A stretch of DNA of 47,266 nucleotides from Paenibacillus wulumuqiensis (GCF_000971965.1 NZ_LAQP01000023.1:1-47266); one strand, 5' to 3'; positions 34,716 through 44,502 are shown, counted from the stretch's first letter. Numbers and translations are program-made. The notes: generated from the sequence alone by a model not told the origin.

Positions 34716-35373
34716 ATGCCAGACGTCCCTGGTCCGTTACTTTGACAGCGCGGATGGAAGGCATGCGGACGATCCATTCTTTTTGCAGCAGCAGATTCAC
34801 CAGCTCATGTCCGAGTGCGCCGCCGAGATGATGCCTGCGTTCGCTCCAGTCCAGACAGGCATGGGCAAAAGCACGGCGCTTGCGACGCACCAGCGTCAGA
34901 TTCAGGCCAAGACCGGCGAAAAAGGCTTCGCCTTCAGCGGTAACCTTGAATTCGTCGGATTCCGGCAGCAGATAACCGGAGCTTACCATCGCCTCGGTCA
35001 ATTTCACACCGAGCTGCCCGGCCAGATGATCGTAGCAGGTGCGGGCTTCGCGCAGGGACCGCACTTCAGTGGACTGGCGCAGTGAGCGTACCTGCGGCGG
35101 AGGCGACAGCGTCAGCATCGTCTCCAGCATCTGCGCTACTTCACGATTCGCCAGCTGGTAATACCGGTAGCGTCCATGACGCTCGGCCGTAATCCAGCCG
35201 TTCTGAACGAGTTTGGACAGATGGAAGCTGGCAGTCTGCGGCGTGACGGATGCCATATAGGCCAGCTCTCCGGCTGTATGAAACCGTCCATCCAGCAGGC
35301 CGGTCAGCATGGCGGCGCGGGAAGTCTCCCCGAGCAGGGAGACGACTTCGGCGATATCGGGATTGATGCTCAT
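34684..35373 (-). CDS. ArsR-like winged-helix regulator
   Basis: A 229-residue protein. The N-terminal 90 residues are an ArsR-type winged helix (TAGELAYMASVTPQTASFHL; NGWITAERHGRYRYYQL). The longer C-terminal half has no recognised sensor; it lacks the Cys metal sites of classical ArsR proteins. Its start is ATG 35373 with GAGGAGG upstream. It converges on and overlaps the EamA gene; by analogy with helix-turn-helix/EamA pairs it may regulate that transporter, but the arrangement is convergent rather than divergent, so this is inference. Confidence 0.83.
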   Translation of the reverse strand: MSINPDIAEVVSLLGETSRAAMLTGLLDGRFHTAGELAYMASVTPQTASFHLSKLVQNGWITAERHGRYRYYQLANREVAQMLETMLTLSPPPQVRSLRQSTEVRSLREARTCYDHLAGQLGVKLTEAMVSSGYLLPESDEFKVTAEGEAFFAGLGLNLTLVRRKRRAFAHACLDWSERRHHLGGALGHELVNLLLQKEWIVRMPSIRAVKVTDQGRLAFRQHFHLDWS

Positions 35374-35734
35374 GATATTCCTCCTCAAATGTCATTCCTA
35401 TGTAACTCATGCTTTGATTGCAGAGAGTGTTCCTGATCAGCTCATCTGTCTGGCAATGAGACAAGTTCTGTTTAATCCAAAGCAAGGCGTTATTCATAAC
35501 CATTGACCTGCATTTGTGGGTAAGCCAGGCAGATCAATGGTTATATTATATCGTTTATGAGAGCAATATACGTTAATATTCGTTTTGAACGGATACCACG
35601 GAAATGTAAAACAATCCTCCAAGCAACTTTTCCTGGAATGCAGACGTTATGGAAGCTGAATGGCAAACCATTTACAGCAATCCAGCTACACCTGTTCTAT
35701 ACATATCTATTCAGAGTAAAGGAGGATACCGACA
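35374..35734. other. Divergent gap between the ArsR-like and serpin genes
   Basis: A 361-bp gap. It holds an inverted repeat ATAACCATTGA (35496-35506) and TCAATGGTTAT (35534-35544), 122 bp upstream of the regulator start, which may be an operator or a hairpin. No clear promoter for the serpin gene and no small gene was seen. Confidence 0.4.
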
Positions 35735-37024
35735 TTGAAGTTCTATTACCGATTGGGCCAAATGCTGCTGGCTGTACTGCTTTCTTCCTGTTCCGGACCG
35801 ACAGCCTTGACGCCTCCTGAACAGGAGCAGATACAGCAACCTGTACAAGTACAATCTGTCTACAGCCAGGACGATGTAGATTCTGAGCTGACTGATTCGA
35901 TGAATCAGTTTGCTCTGAAGGTCTATACCCAGTTGTATGAAAAAAGTATCCAAGAGAGTGGAACAGCAGCTGCTGATCAGGAGAATCGGTTTGTTTCGCC
36001 TGTAAGCCTGCATATGAATCTCTCCATTCTATATAACGGAGCATCCGGACAGACAGCTACACAATTGCAGAAAGTACTGCAGGCCCAGGAGTTAACCGTG
36101 CAGGAACTGAATCAGGGACAGCAGGTGATACAGGATCTGCTGAAGCATTCGGATCTCGATGTACGGATGGAGATCGCCGGTTCATTATGGAGCCGCAGCG
36201 GATTTGTACCAGAGAAGTCATTTATTCATGCCCTGCAAGGCAGTTATGGAGCGTCACTGCATTCTGCAGATTTCTCTTCCGATCAGGCCGTGCAGGATAT
36301 GAACAGCTGGGTGAGTGAAGCGACTCACGGCGGTATCCGCCAGATGATACGGCCGCCTTTGGCAGAAAATACATCATTGGTTCTGCTAAATGCGGTCTAT
36401 TTCCAGGGGGAATGGACAGAGCCTTTTGATGAGCAGCAGACCAGTCGTCAGTCTTTTGCATTGGATGGTGGCGGTAAGACTATTATGGATATGATGCATC
36501 GGCAGGGGCAGTATGAGTATACCCGGCAGCAGCATTTTCAGGCGGTACGGATTCCGTATGGTCAGACCGGCAATCTGTCACTGGTCGTTGCACTGCCGGA
36601 TGAGGATTATGATCTGCAGAAGTTCCGTCAGCAGGATCTGCCTGAATTTATGCACTGGACCAGCGAAATGAGCCGGACAGCAGGCGAGATAGGCCTGCCC
36701 CGTCTGAATTTGTCCGGAGAGATTCAACTCAAGGAGCTGCTGCGCTCAATGGGGATTCAACGGGTATTTGATCCGCAGCAAGCCGAGCTGGATGGTATTA
36801 GCGATAACATGACGCTTTATTTGAGCAAAGTGCAGCAGAACACCATGCTGCATATCGATGAAAAAGGAACCGAAGCGGCGGCGGCCACCTCTGCGGAAAT
36901 AGCTGCTGGAGCAATGCCGCAGCAGCCGTTTCGTATGATCATGGACCGTCCGTTCTTTCTGGCAATTACCGACCGCACGACAGGACTGATCGTGTTCATG
37001 GGCGAGCTTCATCGTCCGGTCTGA
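35735..37024 (+). CDS. Serpin-family protease inhibitor, lipoprotein
   Basis: A 429-residue protein using a TTG start at 35735 behind a strong AAAGGAGG. A lipoprotein signal ends LLSSC with the lipidated Cys at residue 19. The serpin fold fills the rest: RFVSPVSLHMNLSILYNGAS, then TSLVLLNAVYFQGEW, the hinge EKGTEAAAATSAEIAA and PFFLAITDRTTGLIVFMG. The hinge Ala run is that of inhibitory serpins. The exact scissile bond (P1) lies within AGAMPQQ and cannot be fixed by eye; small residues suggest an elastase- or subtilisin-like target. Lipidation would hold it on the outer membrane face. A secreted subtilase is encoded 8 kb away. Confidence 0.93.
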   Translation: MKFYYRLGQMLLAVLLSSCSGPTALTPPEQEQIQQPVQVQSVYSQDDVDSELTDSMNQFALKVYTQLYEKSIQESGTAAADQENRFVSPVSLHMNLSILYNGASGQTATQLQKVLQAQELTVQELNQGQQVIQDLLKHSDLDVRMEIAGSLWSRSGFVPEKSFIHALQGSYGASLHSADFSSDQAVQDMNSWVSEATHGGIRQMIRPPLAENTSLVLLNAVYFQGEWTEPFDEQQTSRQSFALDGGGKTIMDMMHRQGQYEYTRQQHFQAVRIPYGQTGNLSLVVALPDEDYDLQKFRQQDLPEFMHWTSEMSRTAGEIGLPRLNLSGEIQLKELLRSMGIQRVFDPQQAELDGISDNMTLYLSKVQQNTMLHIDEKGTEAAAATSAEIAAGAMPQQPFRMIMDRPFFLAITDRTTGLIVFMGELHRPV

Positions 37025-37097
37025 GCCGGTTCATGGTAAAATACAAGCAGATGGATCCATAACATGCAGATCCATGCACAATGGAAAGGGGATGGCT

Positions 37098-39173
37098 ATG
37101 GAATACTTTATTGCTGTACTGGCAATGCTGCTGTTGATCGGAATCTCCAATGTGTTGAACCGCCTGATCCCCTTTGTTCCTGTGCCGTTATTCCAGATTG
37201 CGCTGGGCATTGTGGTGGCGCTCGTCGGGATCAAGATTGATCTGGACCCGGAGCTGTTCCTCGTCTTGTTCATTGCCCCGCTGCTGTATAACGATGCCCG
37301 GCAGACCCCCAGGAATGAACTGTGGAATCTGCGCGGACCGATCGTGCTGCTGGCGTTTGGGCTTGTATTTATAACCGTTCTGGTCGCCGGCTATGCGATT
37401 CATTATCTAATCCCGAGCATTCCGCTGCCTGCGGCTTTTGCACTGGCGGCGATTCTGTCGCCAACGGATGCGGTAGCGGTAGGATCGCTGGCCAAGCGTA
37501 TCCATTTGCCGGGTTCCATTCATCGGCTGCTGGAAGGAGAATCCCTGTTGAATGATGCTTCCGGGCTGGTTGCTTTCAAATTTGCCGTAGCTGCGATGGT
37601 GACAGGGACATTCTCGCTCTGGCAGGCTTCGTTTAACTTTGTGCTGGTTGCGCTTGGCGGTCTGGCTGTCGGCACGCTGATGTCCTTTGTTCTGATCCGG
37701 TGCCAGGTACTGGTCCGCAAATGGGGCATGGAAGACATTACCGTGCATGTGCTGTGGCAGATTCTGACGCCATTCGTGATCTATCTGGTGGCCGAGGAGA
37801 TTGGTGTATCCGGCATCCTGGCGGTCGTCGCCGGCGGCATCATCTATGCCATGGAAAAGGATCGTGCCGAATCGGTCCAGCTGAAAATGCAGATCGTCTC
37901 CACCAGTACCTGGTCGGTGATCGTCTACATTTTGAACGGTCTCGTATTTATGATGCTGGGCAGCCAGATTCCCGAGGTCATGGGCAGTATTTTCTCGGAC
38001 CCAGCTTTTAACAATGGGATTGTGCTTGGTTATGTCGCGCTGATCACGCTGCTGCTCTATATACTGCGGTTTGTGTGGATCTATCTCTACTGGAGCGTGC
38101 GATATATGATGAGCCGGCAGATGGAAGATGACAAGCCGGATCTGCACGGCATTCTGCTCACTTCATTGTCCGGGGTACGCGGGGCACTGACGCTGGCTGC
38201 GGCCTTCTCGATTCCGTATGTGCTGAACGACGGATCTGCCTTTCCACAGCGGGAGCTGATCCTGTTCATCGCGGCAGGAGTTATTCTGCTCAGTCTGATT
38301 CTGGCGAGTATCCTGCTGCCGATTCTGTCTTCCAGACCGCAGCCTGCCGAATCGGGAGCAGCGGTTGCTGTTGGTCAGCCGCCGACGATGCGGGATATGG
38401 ACGATCATGTCCGGATGAAAGTGCTGCAGGCGGCGATCCAGTCGGTGGAATCGAGTACAACCGAGACCAACCGCGAGGTGGCGCAGGGACTGATCACGGA
38501 TATTACGCAGTATATGTTCCGCAAAAATATGCTCAAGCAGCATATTATGAACGATCCGGATCTGAATCCGCAGGAGATCGAGCTGTATCTGGCCGGCATT
38601 CAGGCCGAGCGCAAAGTCGCCCGCCGGATGCGGGACAGCGGCGAGATTACGCCGGAGCTGGCGATGGAGTTCGAGTACCGGCTGGATCGCATTCAGACGG
38701 TGCTGAGCAACCGGGTGGATACCGGCATCGCCGAGTGTGTGGACAAATGGAAAGGCATGCTGCCGATGCATATTCCCGCGCCGCTGCCCTTATCCGAGCA
38801 GACCCATTCCGATGAGACCGACCCACAGCAGGCGGTGGACAAAATCCGCATGCTGAAGCAGCTCAAGCTGCAGGCCTGCCCGGCCGCGATCGAGTCCATT
38901 CGCAGCCGGATCGATGACCAGAATGAAGAAGCGGCGAACAAGGTAATCGCCAAATATCGCAAGGTCATGGAATCGATCCGTTATTATACGGAGAAAATGG
39001 TACCGGATGTGACGCTGAACGAGGGCAAGCTGAACCTGATTACGACAGCTGTACAGAATCAGCGGGATGCGGTGCAGGAGCTGTATGAGAGCGGCGAGAT
39101 CGACCGCCAGCATGCCCGCAAAATGCGCAGCTTTGTGCAGGATCTGGAGAAGTGGATTTTGATGGAGAGTTGA
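37098..39173 (+). CDS. CPA1-family Na+/H+ antiporter
   Basis: A 691-residue protein. Residues 1-420 hold about 12 membrane segments with the CPA1 core LSPTDAVAVGSLAKRI and LLEGESLLNDASGLVAFKFA, and a later LSGVRGALTLAAA block. The C-terminal 270 residues are cytosolic, charged and helical, likely regulatory. Size and layout fit B. subtilis NhaK. It would exchange Na+/K+ for H+ at the membrane. The start is ATG 37098 because GGAAAGGGG lies 7 nt upstream; upstream in-frame starts at 37074 and 37092 lack spacing. It stands 73 bp after the serpin gene. Confidence 0.9.
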   Translation: MEYFIAVLAMLLLIGISNVLNRLIPFVPVPLFQIALGIVVALVGIKIDLDPELFLVLFIAPLLYNDARQTPRNELWNLRGPIVLLAFGLVFITVLVAGYAIHYLIPSIPLPAAFALAAILSPTDAVAVGSLAKRIHLPGSIHRLLEGESLLNDASGLVAFKFAVAAMVTGTFSLWQASFNFVLVALGGLAVGTLMSFVLIRCQVLVRKWGMEDITVHVLWQILTPFVIYLVAEEIGVSGILAVVAGGIIYAMEKDRAESVQLKMQIVSTSTWSVIVYILNGLVFMMLGSQIPEVMGSIFSDPAFNNGIVLGYVALITLLLYILRFVWIYLYWSVRYMMSRQMEDDKPDLHGILLTSLSGVRGALTLAAAFSIPYVLNDGSAFPQRELILFIAAGVILLSLILASILLPILSSRPQPAESGAAVAVGQPPTMRDMDDHVRMKVLQAAIQSVESSTTETNREVAQGLITDITQYMFRKNMLKQHIMNDPDLNPQEIELYLAGIQAERKVARRMRDSGEITPELAMEFEYRLDRIQTVLSNRVDTGIAECVDKWKGMLPMHIPAPLPLSEQTHSDETDPQQAVDKIRMLKQLKLQACPAAIESIRSRIDDQNEEAANKVIAKYRKVMESIRYYTEKMVPDVTLNEGKLNLITTAVQNQRDAVQELYESGEIDRQHARKMRSFVQDLEKWILMES

Positions 39174-39244
39174 AGCGATAGTTTTAAATATTAGACTTTT
39201 AAAGAATTAAATGGTAAATTATTGGGCATAGAGACCATACTTGT

Positions 39245-39278
39245 AAAAGGCCCGGGACACATTGTCCCGGGCCTTTTT
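39245..39278 (+). terminator. Terminator of the Na+/H+ antiporter gene
   Basis: A perfect 15-bp stem (39245-39259 with 39263-39277) with a CAT loop and T5. The symmetry lets it also act for the minus-strand HAD gene. Confidence 0.93.
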
Positions 39279-39417
39279 ACTGCCTACTATTTGGCGAGTG
39301 ATGTCTGCTAACATAGTGTTAAAAAGAAGAGGAGTGCTGATAAATAAACTTAAAAATAACCGATTTGTGAAGACGCTCCAAATAAAGCTCCAATTCCGGA
39401 TGGCCTGGTTGCCAGCG

Positions 39418-40149
39418 TTATGACTCTTCGCCGACAGTCAGCGTACTCCAGATTGCCCGCACAATCTCAAGCGGAGCATGTTCACCGTCCGCTACATAAT
39501 CCGGCCGGTATTCCGCCTGCTCCGGAATCTGGTGCTGACGGCGGTTCACCCAGATCGACTGCCAGCCGGCACGCTTGGCGCCGACGATATCATTGGCATA
39601 CGAGTCGCCAATATAATACGATTCCTCCGGCCGAATGTTCATACTCTGCTCCACATGACGGAAAAGGCCGGTGTCCGGCTTGGCGATGCCCAGCTGACCG
39701 GAGATGAATACGTTCTGCTCCTCCACCCACCGATTCATGCGCAGCTGCCGAACCTTGCGCGCCTGATGCTCTGCCGGCCCATTCGTAATAATGCCCAGCC
39801 GGATGCCTGTCCGAACCGCAAAATCCAGCAATTCTTCCATCTGCGGGTCCACAACAATCCGCTGCTGCTGCTCCGCATAACGCTCCTGAAAAGCAAGCGC
39901 CTGTTCGGCAGTGATCCGCACGCCGCAATCTTCCATCGCGCGGGTCATTCGGTATACATGCATATCGGCATTGCTCATCTGTCCGCTGCTGACCTGTTCA
40001 AACACTTCATCGCTGTACACTCTGCTTTTGACAAATATTTGATCCACCGGACCATCCCCATACAATTGACCGAATACCGATTGATACGCCTCGGTAAAGG
40101 GTGTTAATTGATCATACAGTGTATCATCCACATCGATTAATAGATTCAT
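39418..40149 (-). CDS. HAD-family hydrolase, nucleotidase-like
   Basis: A 243-residue protein. HAD motif I is LIDVDDTLYDQ (both Asp present), motif II LGIITNGP, motif III the Lys in LGIAKPD, and motif IV YYIGDSYANDIVGA. A helical cap of about 90 residues sits between I and II (C1 type), as in YjjG/PynA-like pyrimidine nucleotidases. The substrate is not certain. The start is ATG 40149 because AGGAGG precedes it by 8 nt; the ATG at 40176 has none. Confidence 0.87.
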   Translation of the reverse strand: MNLLIDVDDTLYDQLTPFTEAYQSVFGQLYGDGPVDQIFVKSRVYSDEVFEQVSSGQMSNADMHVYRMTRAMEDCGVRITAEQALAFQERYAEQQQRIVVDPQMEELLDFAVRTGIRLGIITNGPAEHQARKVRQLRMNRWVEEQNVFISGQLGIAKPDTGLFRHVEQSMNIRPEESYYIGDSYANDIVGAKRAGWQSIWVNRRQHQIPEQAEYRPDYVADGEHAPLEIVRAIWSTLTVGEES

Positions 40150-40383
40150 TTCGTGTACCTCCTGTATCCTTGCCATACCCTGTAGTCTGCGAGTACCCGG
40201 AAAAGCACTCAGGAACTATTTCGTATGTACGATAGTGCTTTATTGTAGACTGTACTAAAATAAGTTAGACTGTAAGCGTGATTATGTAGGAACGATCCGG
40301 TTTTGTAAACCCGGACAGATCGGATCATACGGACAGAAGCAGCATTTTTTCCCGGCTGAACCCGTAAACGACAGGAGGATATT

Positions 40384-41940
40384 ATGCAGAATACAATGGA
40401 GCACAGCCGTGTAGGCATTATGGATATAGGGTCCAACTCGATTCGTCTGGTCATTTATGAGACGAGTCCGTCTGGAGGTTACACCGTTCTCAAAGAGTGC
40501 CGCGAATCCGCACGTCTCAGTGCGATCGTGACACCGGAAGGACAGATGCCGCTGGAAGCAGTGAGCGTGATTGTACCGGTACTGCGCCAGTTTGTGGAAG
40601 TGAGTCAGGTCTACGAAGTGAGCGAGATTCGTGCGGTCGCTACAGCGGCGATCCGCAATGCGGTGAACGGCGAAGAGGTCATCCGCTACCTGAACGAACA
40701 TACCGGCCTGACTATTGAACTGCTGCCCGGCGAGATGGAAGGACATTACGGATTCATCGGTGTCGTGAACCGGATCGATATCAAAGATGGCTATATTATC
40801 GATATCGGAGGCGGTAGTACGGAGATCACCCTGTTCCAGAAGCGCAAGCGCGTGGCGACCGTCTCGTTTCCTTTTGGCGCGGTGAATATGAATGTACGCT
40901 TTGGCAATCATACCAATGGCAAATGGGACGAAAAGTCGGTCTCCGAACTGCAAGCTCTCGTTCTGGAAGCTGCGCGTGAACATCCATGGATCAGCAGCAA
41001 TCCGGGTCTGCCGCTCGTCGGTCTGGGCGGTACGATTCGTGCAGTCGGTAAAATGCATCAGCGCAAACGCAAATATTCGATGGAGCAGATCCATCAGTAT
41101 ACGCTCCAGCCGGAAGACACGGACTACTATTACCAGCAGCTCCCGTCGCTGACCAACGAGCAGCGCAAACGCATTGGCGGTCTGAGCAAGACACGGAGCG
41201 ATATTATCGTGCCGGGTACTATTATTCTTCATACAATGTTCCGTCATATGCAATGTGATCATTACATTATCAGCGGTACCGGTCTGCGGGACGGTCTGTT
41301 CTTTGAATGGGATCGCGGCAAGGATAACGCGGTACTGGATAATGTACTGGAGTATGAGATTCATGCGGCACTTTCCCAGGAGCCGCTGCCCCGCCAGCGT
41401 CATCTGCGTCAGGTGGACAAGCTCTCGGTTCAGCTCTACGAAGCACTGGGCGAAGGGCAGGGAGATGCCTGGAACCGCAAGCTGCTGCGTACGGCAGCCC
41501 TGATGCACCAGGTCGGGATGAAGGTCGGCTACCATGAATATGAGGAACACACCCGCTACCTGCTGACGACCCGCGCAGTAGCCGGGTTGGATCACCGGGA
41601 GACGGTGCTGGTCGCTTTTATCGCCATCTTCGGAAGCAAAGGCAAGATCAAGAAAAGACGTATTTCCGTAGAATACGCGGATATTCTGCATCCTAAGGAT
41701 GAAGAGCGCATTCGCCGGCTGGGGGCGCTGCTGCAGCTCGCCGCCGCTATGGATACGAGCGAGACACAGCCGGTCAATCGCATGACCGCTGTACGCAAAG
41801 GAAGAGACTTCGAGCTGACCATACACTGTCGCACCGAAGCCTCTATGGAATTAAACGATATTACCGACGCTGTTAAAGATTTGGAGAAGGAGTGGGATGT
41901 GCGGGTCCGGTTGGTAGTACATACGGTTTCCACGAACTGA
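40384..41940 (+). CDS. ppx: Ppx/GppA-family exopolyphosphatase
   Basis: A 518-residue enzyme. The actin-like fold shows MDIGSNSIRLVIYE at residues 12-25 and IIDIGGGSTEITLF, the two phosphate loops. An HD-like helical C-terminal half (about 310-518) has LMHQVGMKVGYHEYEEH. It hydrolyses terminal phosphate from inorganic polyphosphate (or pppGpp) in the cytosol. ATG 40384 has AGGAGG 6 nt upstream. Its last 68 bp overlap the 3' end of the convergent ppk gene. It has no clear promoter of its own; TTGTAG-17-TAGACT near 40243 is a weak candidate. Confidence 0.92.
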   Translation: MQNTMEHSRVGIMDIGSNSIRLVIYETSPSGGYTVLKECRESARLSAIVTPEGQMPLEAVSVIVPVLRQFVEVSQVYEVSEIRAVATAAIRNAVNGEEVIRYLNEHTGLTIELLPGEMEGHYGFIGVVNRIDIKDGYIIDIGGGSTEITLFQKRKRVATVSFPFGAVNMNVRFGNHTNGKWDEKSVSELQALVLEAAREHPWISSNPGLPLVGLGGTIRAVGKMHQRKRKYSMEQIHQYTLQPEDTDYYYQQLPSLTNEQRKRIGGLSKTRSDIIVPGTIILHTMFRHMQCDHYIISGTGLRDGLFFEWDRGKDNAVLDNVLEYEIHAALSQEPLPRQRHLRQVDKLSVQLYEALGEGQGDAWNRKLLRTAALMHQVGMKVGYHEYEEHTRYLLTTRAVAGLDHRETVLVAFIAIFGSKGKIKKRRISVEYADILHPKDEERIRRLGALLQLAAAMDTSETQPVNRMTAVRKGRDFELTIHCRTEASMELNDITDAVKDLEKEWDVRVRLVVHTVSTN

Positions 41941-44017
41941 CATCCCATGCCTGGAACTGACTGCGCAGCGGCGGTTTACCATTTTTGAATAATTCATAAT
42001 TACCGCTGGGCAGGAGTATTCTGGCTTTGACGTTATCCTCAAGGATAAGGTTCAGAATATTCAGCATAGCGGTTTTTGTGTTTTTGTCGAACAGCGGGCA
42101 CATCAGCTCGACCCGGCGGGTCAGGTTGCGTGTCATCCAGTCTGCACTGGACAGCCATACTTCCGGATTGCCGCCATTGTCAAAGGCATACACCCGTGAA
42201 TGCTCCAGATACCGGTCGACGATGCTGCGGACCCGGATACGTTCGCTCAGACCCGGAATACCCGGGCGCAGACAGCAGACACCGCGGATGATCAGATCGA
42301 TATCGACACCAGCCTGGGAGGCGGCGTACAATTCGTCGATCATGCGCTGGTTCGACAGGGAGTTCATCTTGGCGATGATCCGTGCCGGTTTGCCGTTGCG
42401 GGCATGATCGGCTTCACGCTGGATCAGCTCAATAAACTTGTTCATCATCGTGTCTGGAGCAACAGCTACCGCTTTCCAGTCATGGCTTTCCGTGTATCCA
42501 GTAATATGATTGAACACCTCGGAGGCATCTTCCCCGATTTGCTGATTTACGGTCAGCAGGCCGACATCGGTATAACTCTTAGCCGTCGAGGCATTATAGT
42601 TACCGGTACCGATATGGATATATCGGCGCAGCATATTGCCTTCACGGCGTACGACGAGAATGACCTTGGCATGTGTCTTGAGGCCGACGAGACCGTAGAC
42701 CACATGACAGCCGGCTTTTTCCAGCATGCGTGCCCAGACGATATTGCGCTCTTCATCAAAGCGGGCTTTCAGCTCCACGACAACCGTCACCTGCTTGCCG
42801 GATTCGGCCGCTTTGGCGAGCGAGTGGATGAGGGAGGACTTGCCGCTCACCCGGTACAGCGTCATCTTGATCGCCATGACATCCGGGTCTTCGGCAGCCT
42901 GCTCGATAAAGTCGCTGATCGCATCAAATGATTCATATGGATGGTACAACAGCACATCGCGTTCCTTGAGCACGCTGAAATAATCCGTTTCACTGCCTTC
43001 CGGGAATTCGGGAGAGTACCTCGGAATCTCCGGCGGATAGCGCAGGGAATCATGTCCCTGAATCGAATCGGAGAAGGACAGCAGGAAGCCAAGATCGAGC
43101 GGACCGTCAATCTCGAATACCGCTTCGCTGATATCGAATTCCTCCATCAGCATCTCCATGGCATACGGATGAATATCCTTCTCAATCTCCAGACGTACCG
43201 GTGCTCCACGTCTGCGCTTGCGCAGCTGGTTCTCAATCTCTTCCATCAGGTCTTCCGCATCTTCCTCATTAATGTCAAGATCGGCATTACGAGTCAGCCG
43301 GAAAGCATTTACTGCCACCGGTTCGTAGCCGCCGAACAGCGTATGCACATGATGACAGATCAGATCCTCGATAATAACGTATTGCTGCTTTTTGCTGTTC
43401 TGGCGATGCGGCAGCGCGACCATACGCGGCAGATTCGAAGGAATCTGTACGATGGCAAAATAATATCTGTCGCTGTCGTCCGCATCTTCATGCTTTTCAC
43501 CCTTGCGTTCCAATACGACCGATACATACACATTCAGTCCATGTACGAGCGGGAACGGACGGCTCTGATCGACTGCCATCGGTGTCAGCACCGGGTAGAT
43601 CACATCGTGATAATAAGTATCCGCAGCCTTTTGCTGGGAAGCGCTAAGATCCGTGTAGCGGTTAACCGTAATGCCCTGTTTGCCCAGCTGGCGGATCATG
43701 TCGCGGTAGGTACGGTATTGCTGGGAGACCATTTTTTCAACTTTTTTGGTCAGGCGCTTGTACAGACCTGCCGGTGTGTAGCCGGTAAAGTCCTTTTTGG
43801 TGTATCCGGCCTTGATCTGGTTGCGGATACCGGCCACTCTGACACTCATGAACTCGTCCAGATTGCGGGATACAATACCGAGAAACTTGATTCTCTCCAG
43901 CAGGGGAGTCTCCGGGTCCTGGGCCTCTTCAAGCACGCGGGTGTTGAATTCGATCCAGCTTAAGTCACGGTTAATATAAGACGACTGGGATTGTTGTTGT
44001 CCATGTTTGTTTTCCAT
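41873..44017 (-). CDS. ppk: Polyphosphate kinase 1
   Basis: A 714-residue PPK1 that polymerises ATP gamma-phosphate into inorganic polyphosphate at the membrane face. The N-terminal YINRDLSWIEFNTRVL, the central FPLVHGLNVYV, the catalytic His in GLKTHAKVILVVRREG, and HIGTGNYNASTAKSYTDVGL are all present, and the second conserved His lies near RSIVDRYLEHSRVYAF. Length is normal for Firmicutes, with about 30 extra residues at the C-terminus (FQAWDVSSWKPYVLPTG) that lie antisense to ppx. ATG 44017 has GGAGG upstream. A Pho box precedes it. With ppx it sets polyphosphate turnover. Confidence 0.95.
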   Translation of the reverse strand: MENKHGQQQSQSSYINRDLSWIEFNTRVLEEAQDPETPLLERIKFLGIVSRNLDEFMSVRVAGIRNQIKAGYTKKDFTGYTPAGLYKRLTKKVEKMVSQQYRTYRDMIRQLGKQGITVNRYTDLSASQQKAADTYYHDVIYPVLTPMAVDQSRPFPLVHGLNVYVSVVLERKGEKHEDADDSDRYYFAIVQIPSNLPRMVALPHRQNSKKQQYVIIEDLICHHVHTLFGGYEPVAVNAFRLTRNADLDINEEDAEDLMEEIENQLRKRRRGAPVRLEIEKDIHPYAMEMLMEEFDISEAVFEIDGPLDLGFLLSFSDSIQGHDSLRYPPEIPRYSPEFPEGSETDYFSVLKERDVLLYHPYESFDAISDFIEQAAEDPDVMAIKMTLYRVSGKSSLIHSLAKAAESGKQVTVVVELKARFDEERNIVWARMLEKAGCHVVYGLVGLKTHAKVILVVRREGNMLRRYIHIGTGNYNASTAKSYTDVGLLTVNQQIGEDASEVFNHITGYTESHDWKAVAVAPDTMMNKFIELIQREADHARNGKPARIIAKMNSLSNQRMIDELYAASQAGVDIDLIIRGVCCLRPGIPGLSERIRVRSIVDRYLEHSRVYAFDNGGNPEVWLSSADWMTRNLTRRVELMCPLFDKNTKTAMLNILNLILEDNVKARILLPSGNYELFKNGKPPLRSQFQAWDVSSWKPYVLPTGPAHPTPSPNL

Positions 44018-44128
44018 AATGCCTCCGGTTAATCATTTGCTTCCTGTCCTAACGTACTCGTACTACCAGTATAGTGCAGGACACATAGGAATATTGTCGA
44101 AATCTGCAAAAATACATCATATGTAGCC

Positions 44129-44172
44129 AGTATAGCCTTCTTTTGTTAACGCTGTGTAAAATAAGGCGTTAA
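44129..44172 (-). promoter_or_regulatory. Pho box and -10 element of ppk
   Basis: On the minus strand TTAACG (44172-44167), TTTACA (44160-44155) and TTAACA (44149-44144) repeat with gaps of 6 and 5 nt, the roughly 11-bp spacing of PhoP boxes. They are followed after 9 nt by TATACT (44134-44129). There is no good -35, as is usual for PhoP-activated promoters. The first repeat overlaps the stop codon of the preceding gene. Confidence 0.68.
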
Positions 44173-44387
44173 GTTTCGTTCCACAAATTTGGACCGCCGA
44201 TTTTGGCGATCGATCTTTTCTGGGTACGGCCGAAATTAAAGCTGCGGATGCGTACCTCATAGCCCTCGTCATCAAGCGGCATGGTCTTCTTCAGCTCCGC
44301 TACCGTACGGGTCGGATAGCCGGGCCGGCTCAGGTCAATCAGCAGCAGCTCGTTGTGCAGCTGGTTCAGGCATTCGCCGAGAGTCAT
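44169..44387 (-). CDS. Small hypothetical protein, 72 residues
   Basis: The start is taken as ATG 44387 (MTLGECLNQLHNE) because AAAGGAG lies 9 nt upstream; the in-frame ATG at 44429 would put 14 extra residues before that site. The protein is charged and soluble, with a helical N-terminal part and a GGPNLWNET end. No family was recognised. It lies upstream of ppk on the same strand, but the gap with its own Pho box argues against a shared promoter. Confidence 0.65.
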   Translation of the reverse strand: MTLGECLNQLHNELLLIDLSRPGYPTRTVAELKKTMPLDDEGYEVRIRSFNFGRTQKRSIAKIGGPNLWNET

Positions 44388-44502
44388 GGTGTCGGGCTCC
44401 TTTGTATACAGGGAATGGCTGCCAGTCATCCTATAGATGCACCGGCATAATTATTATTTATTACCCGCATATCTCTATTTTGAGTAAATTAATCTAAAAA
44501 TG

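Noticed and set aside
40282..41826. Long minus-strand open frame (514 codons) over ppx
   Set aside because: Lies antisense to a well-supported exopolyphosphatase; no start signal and no recognisable family.
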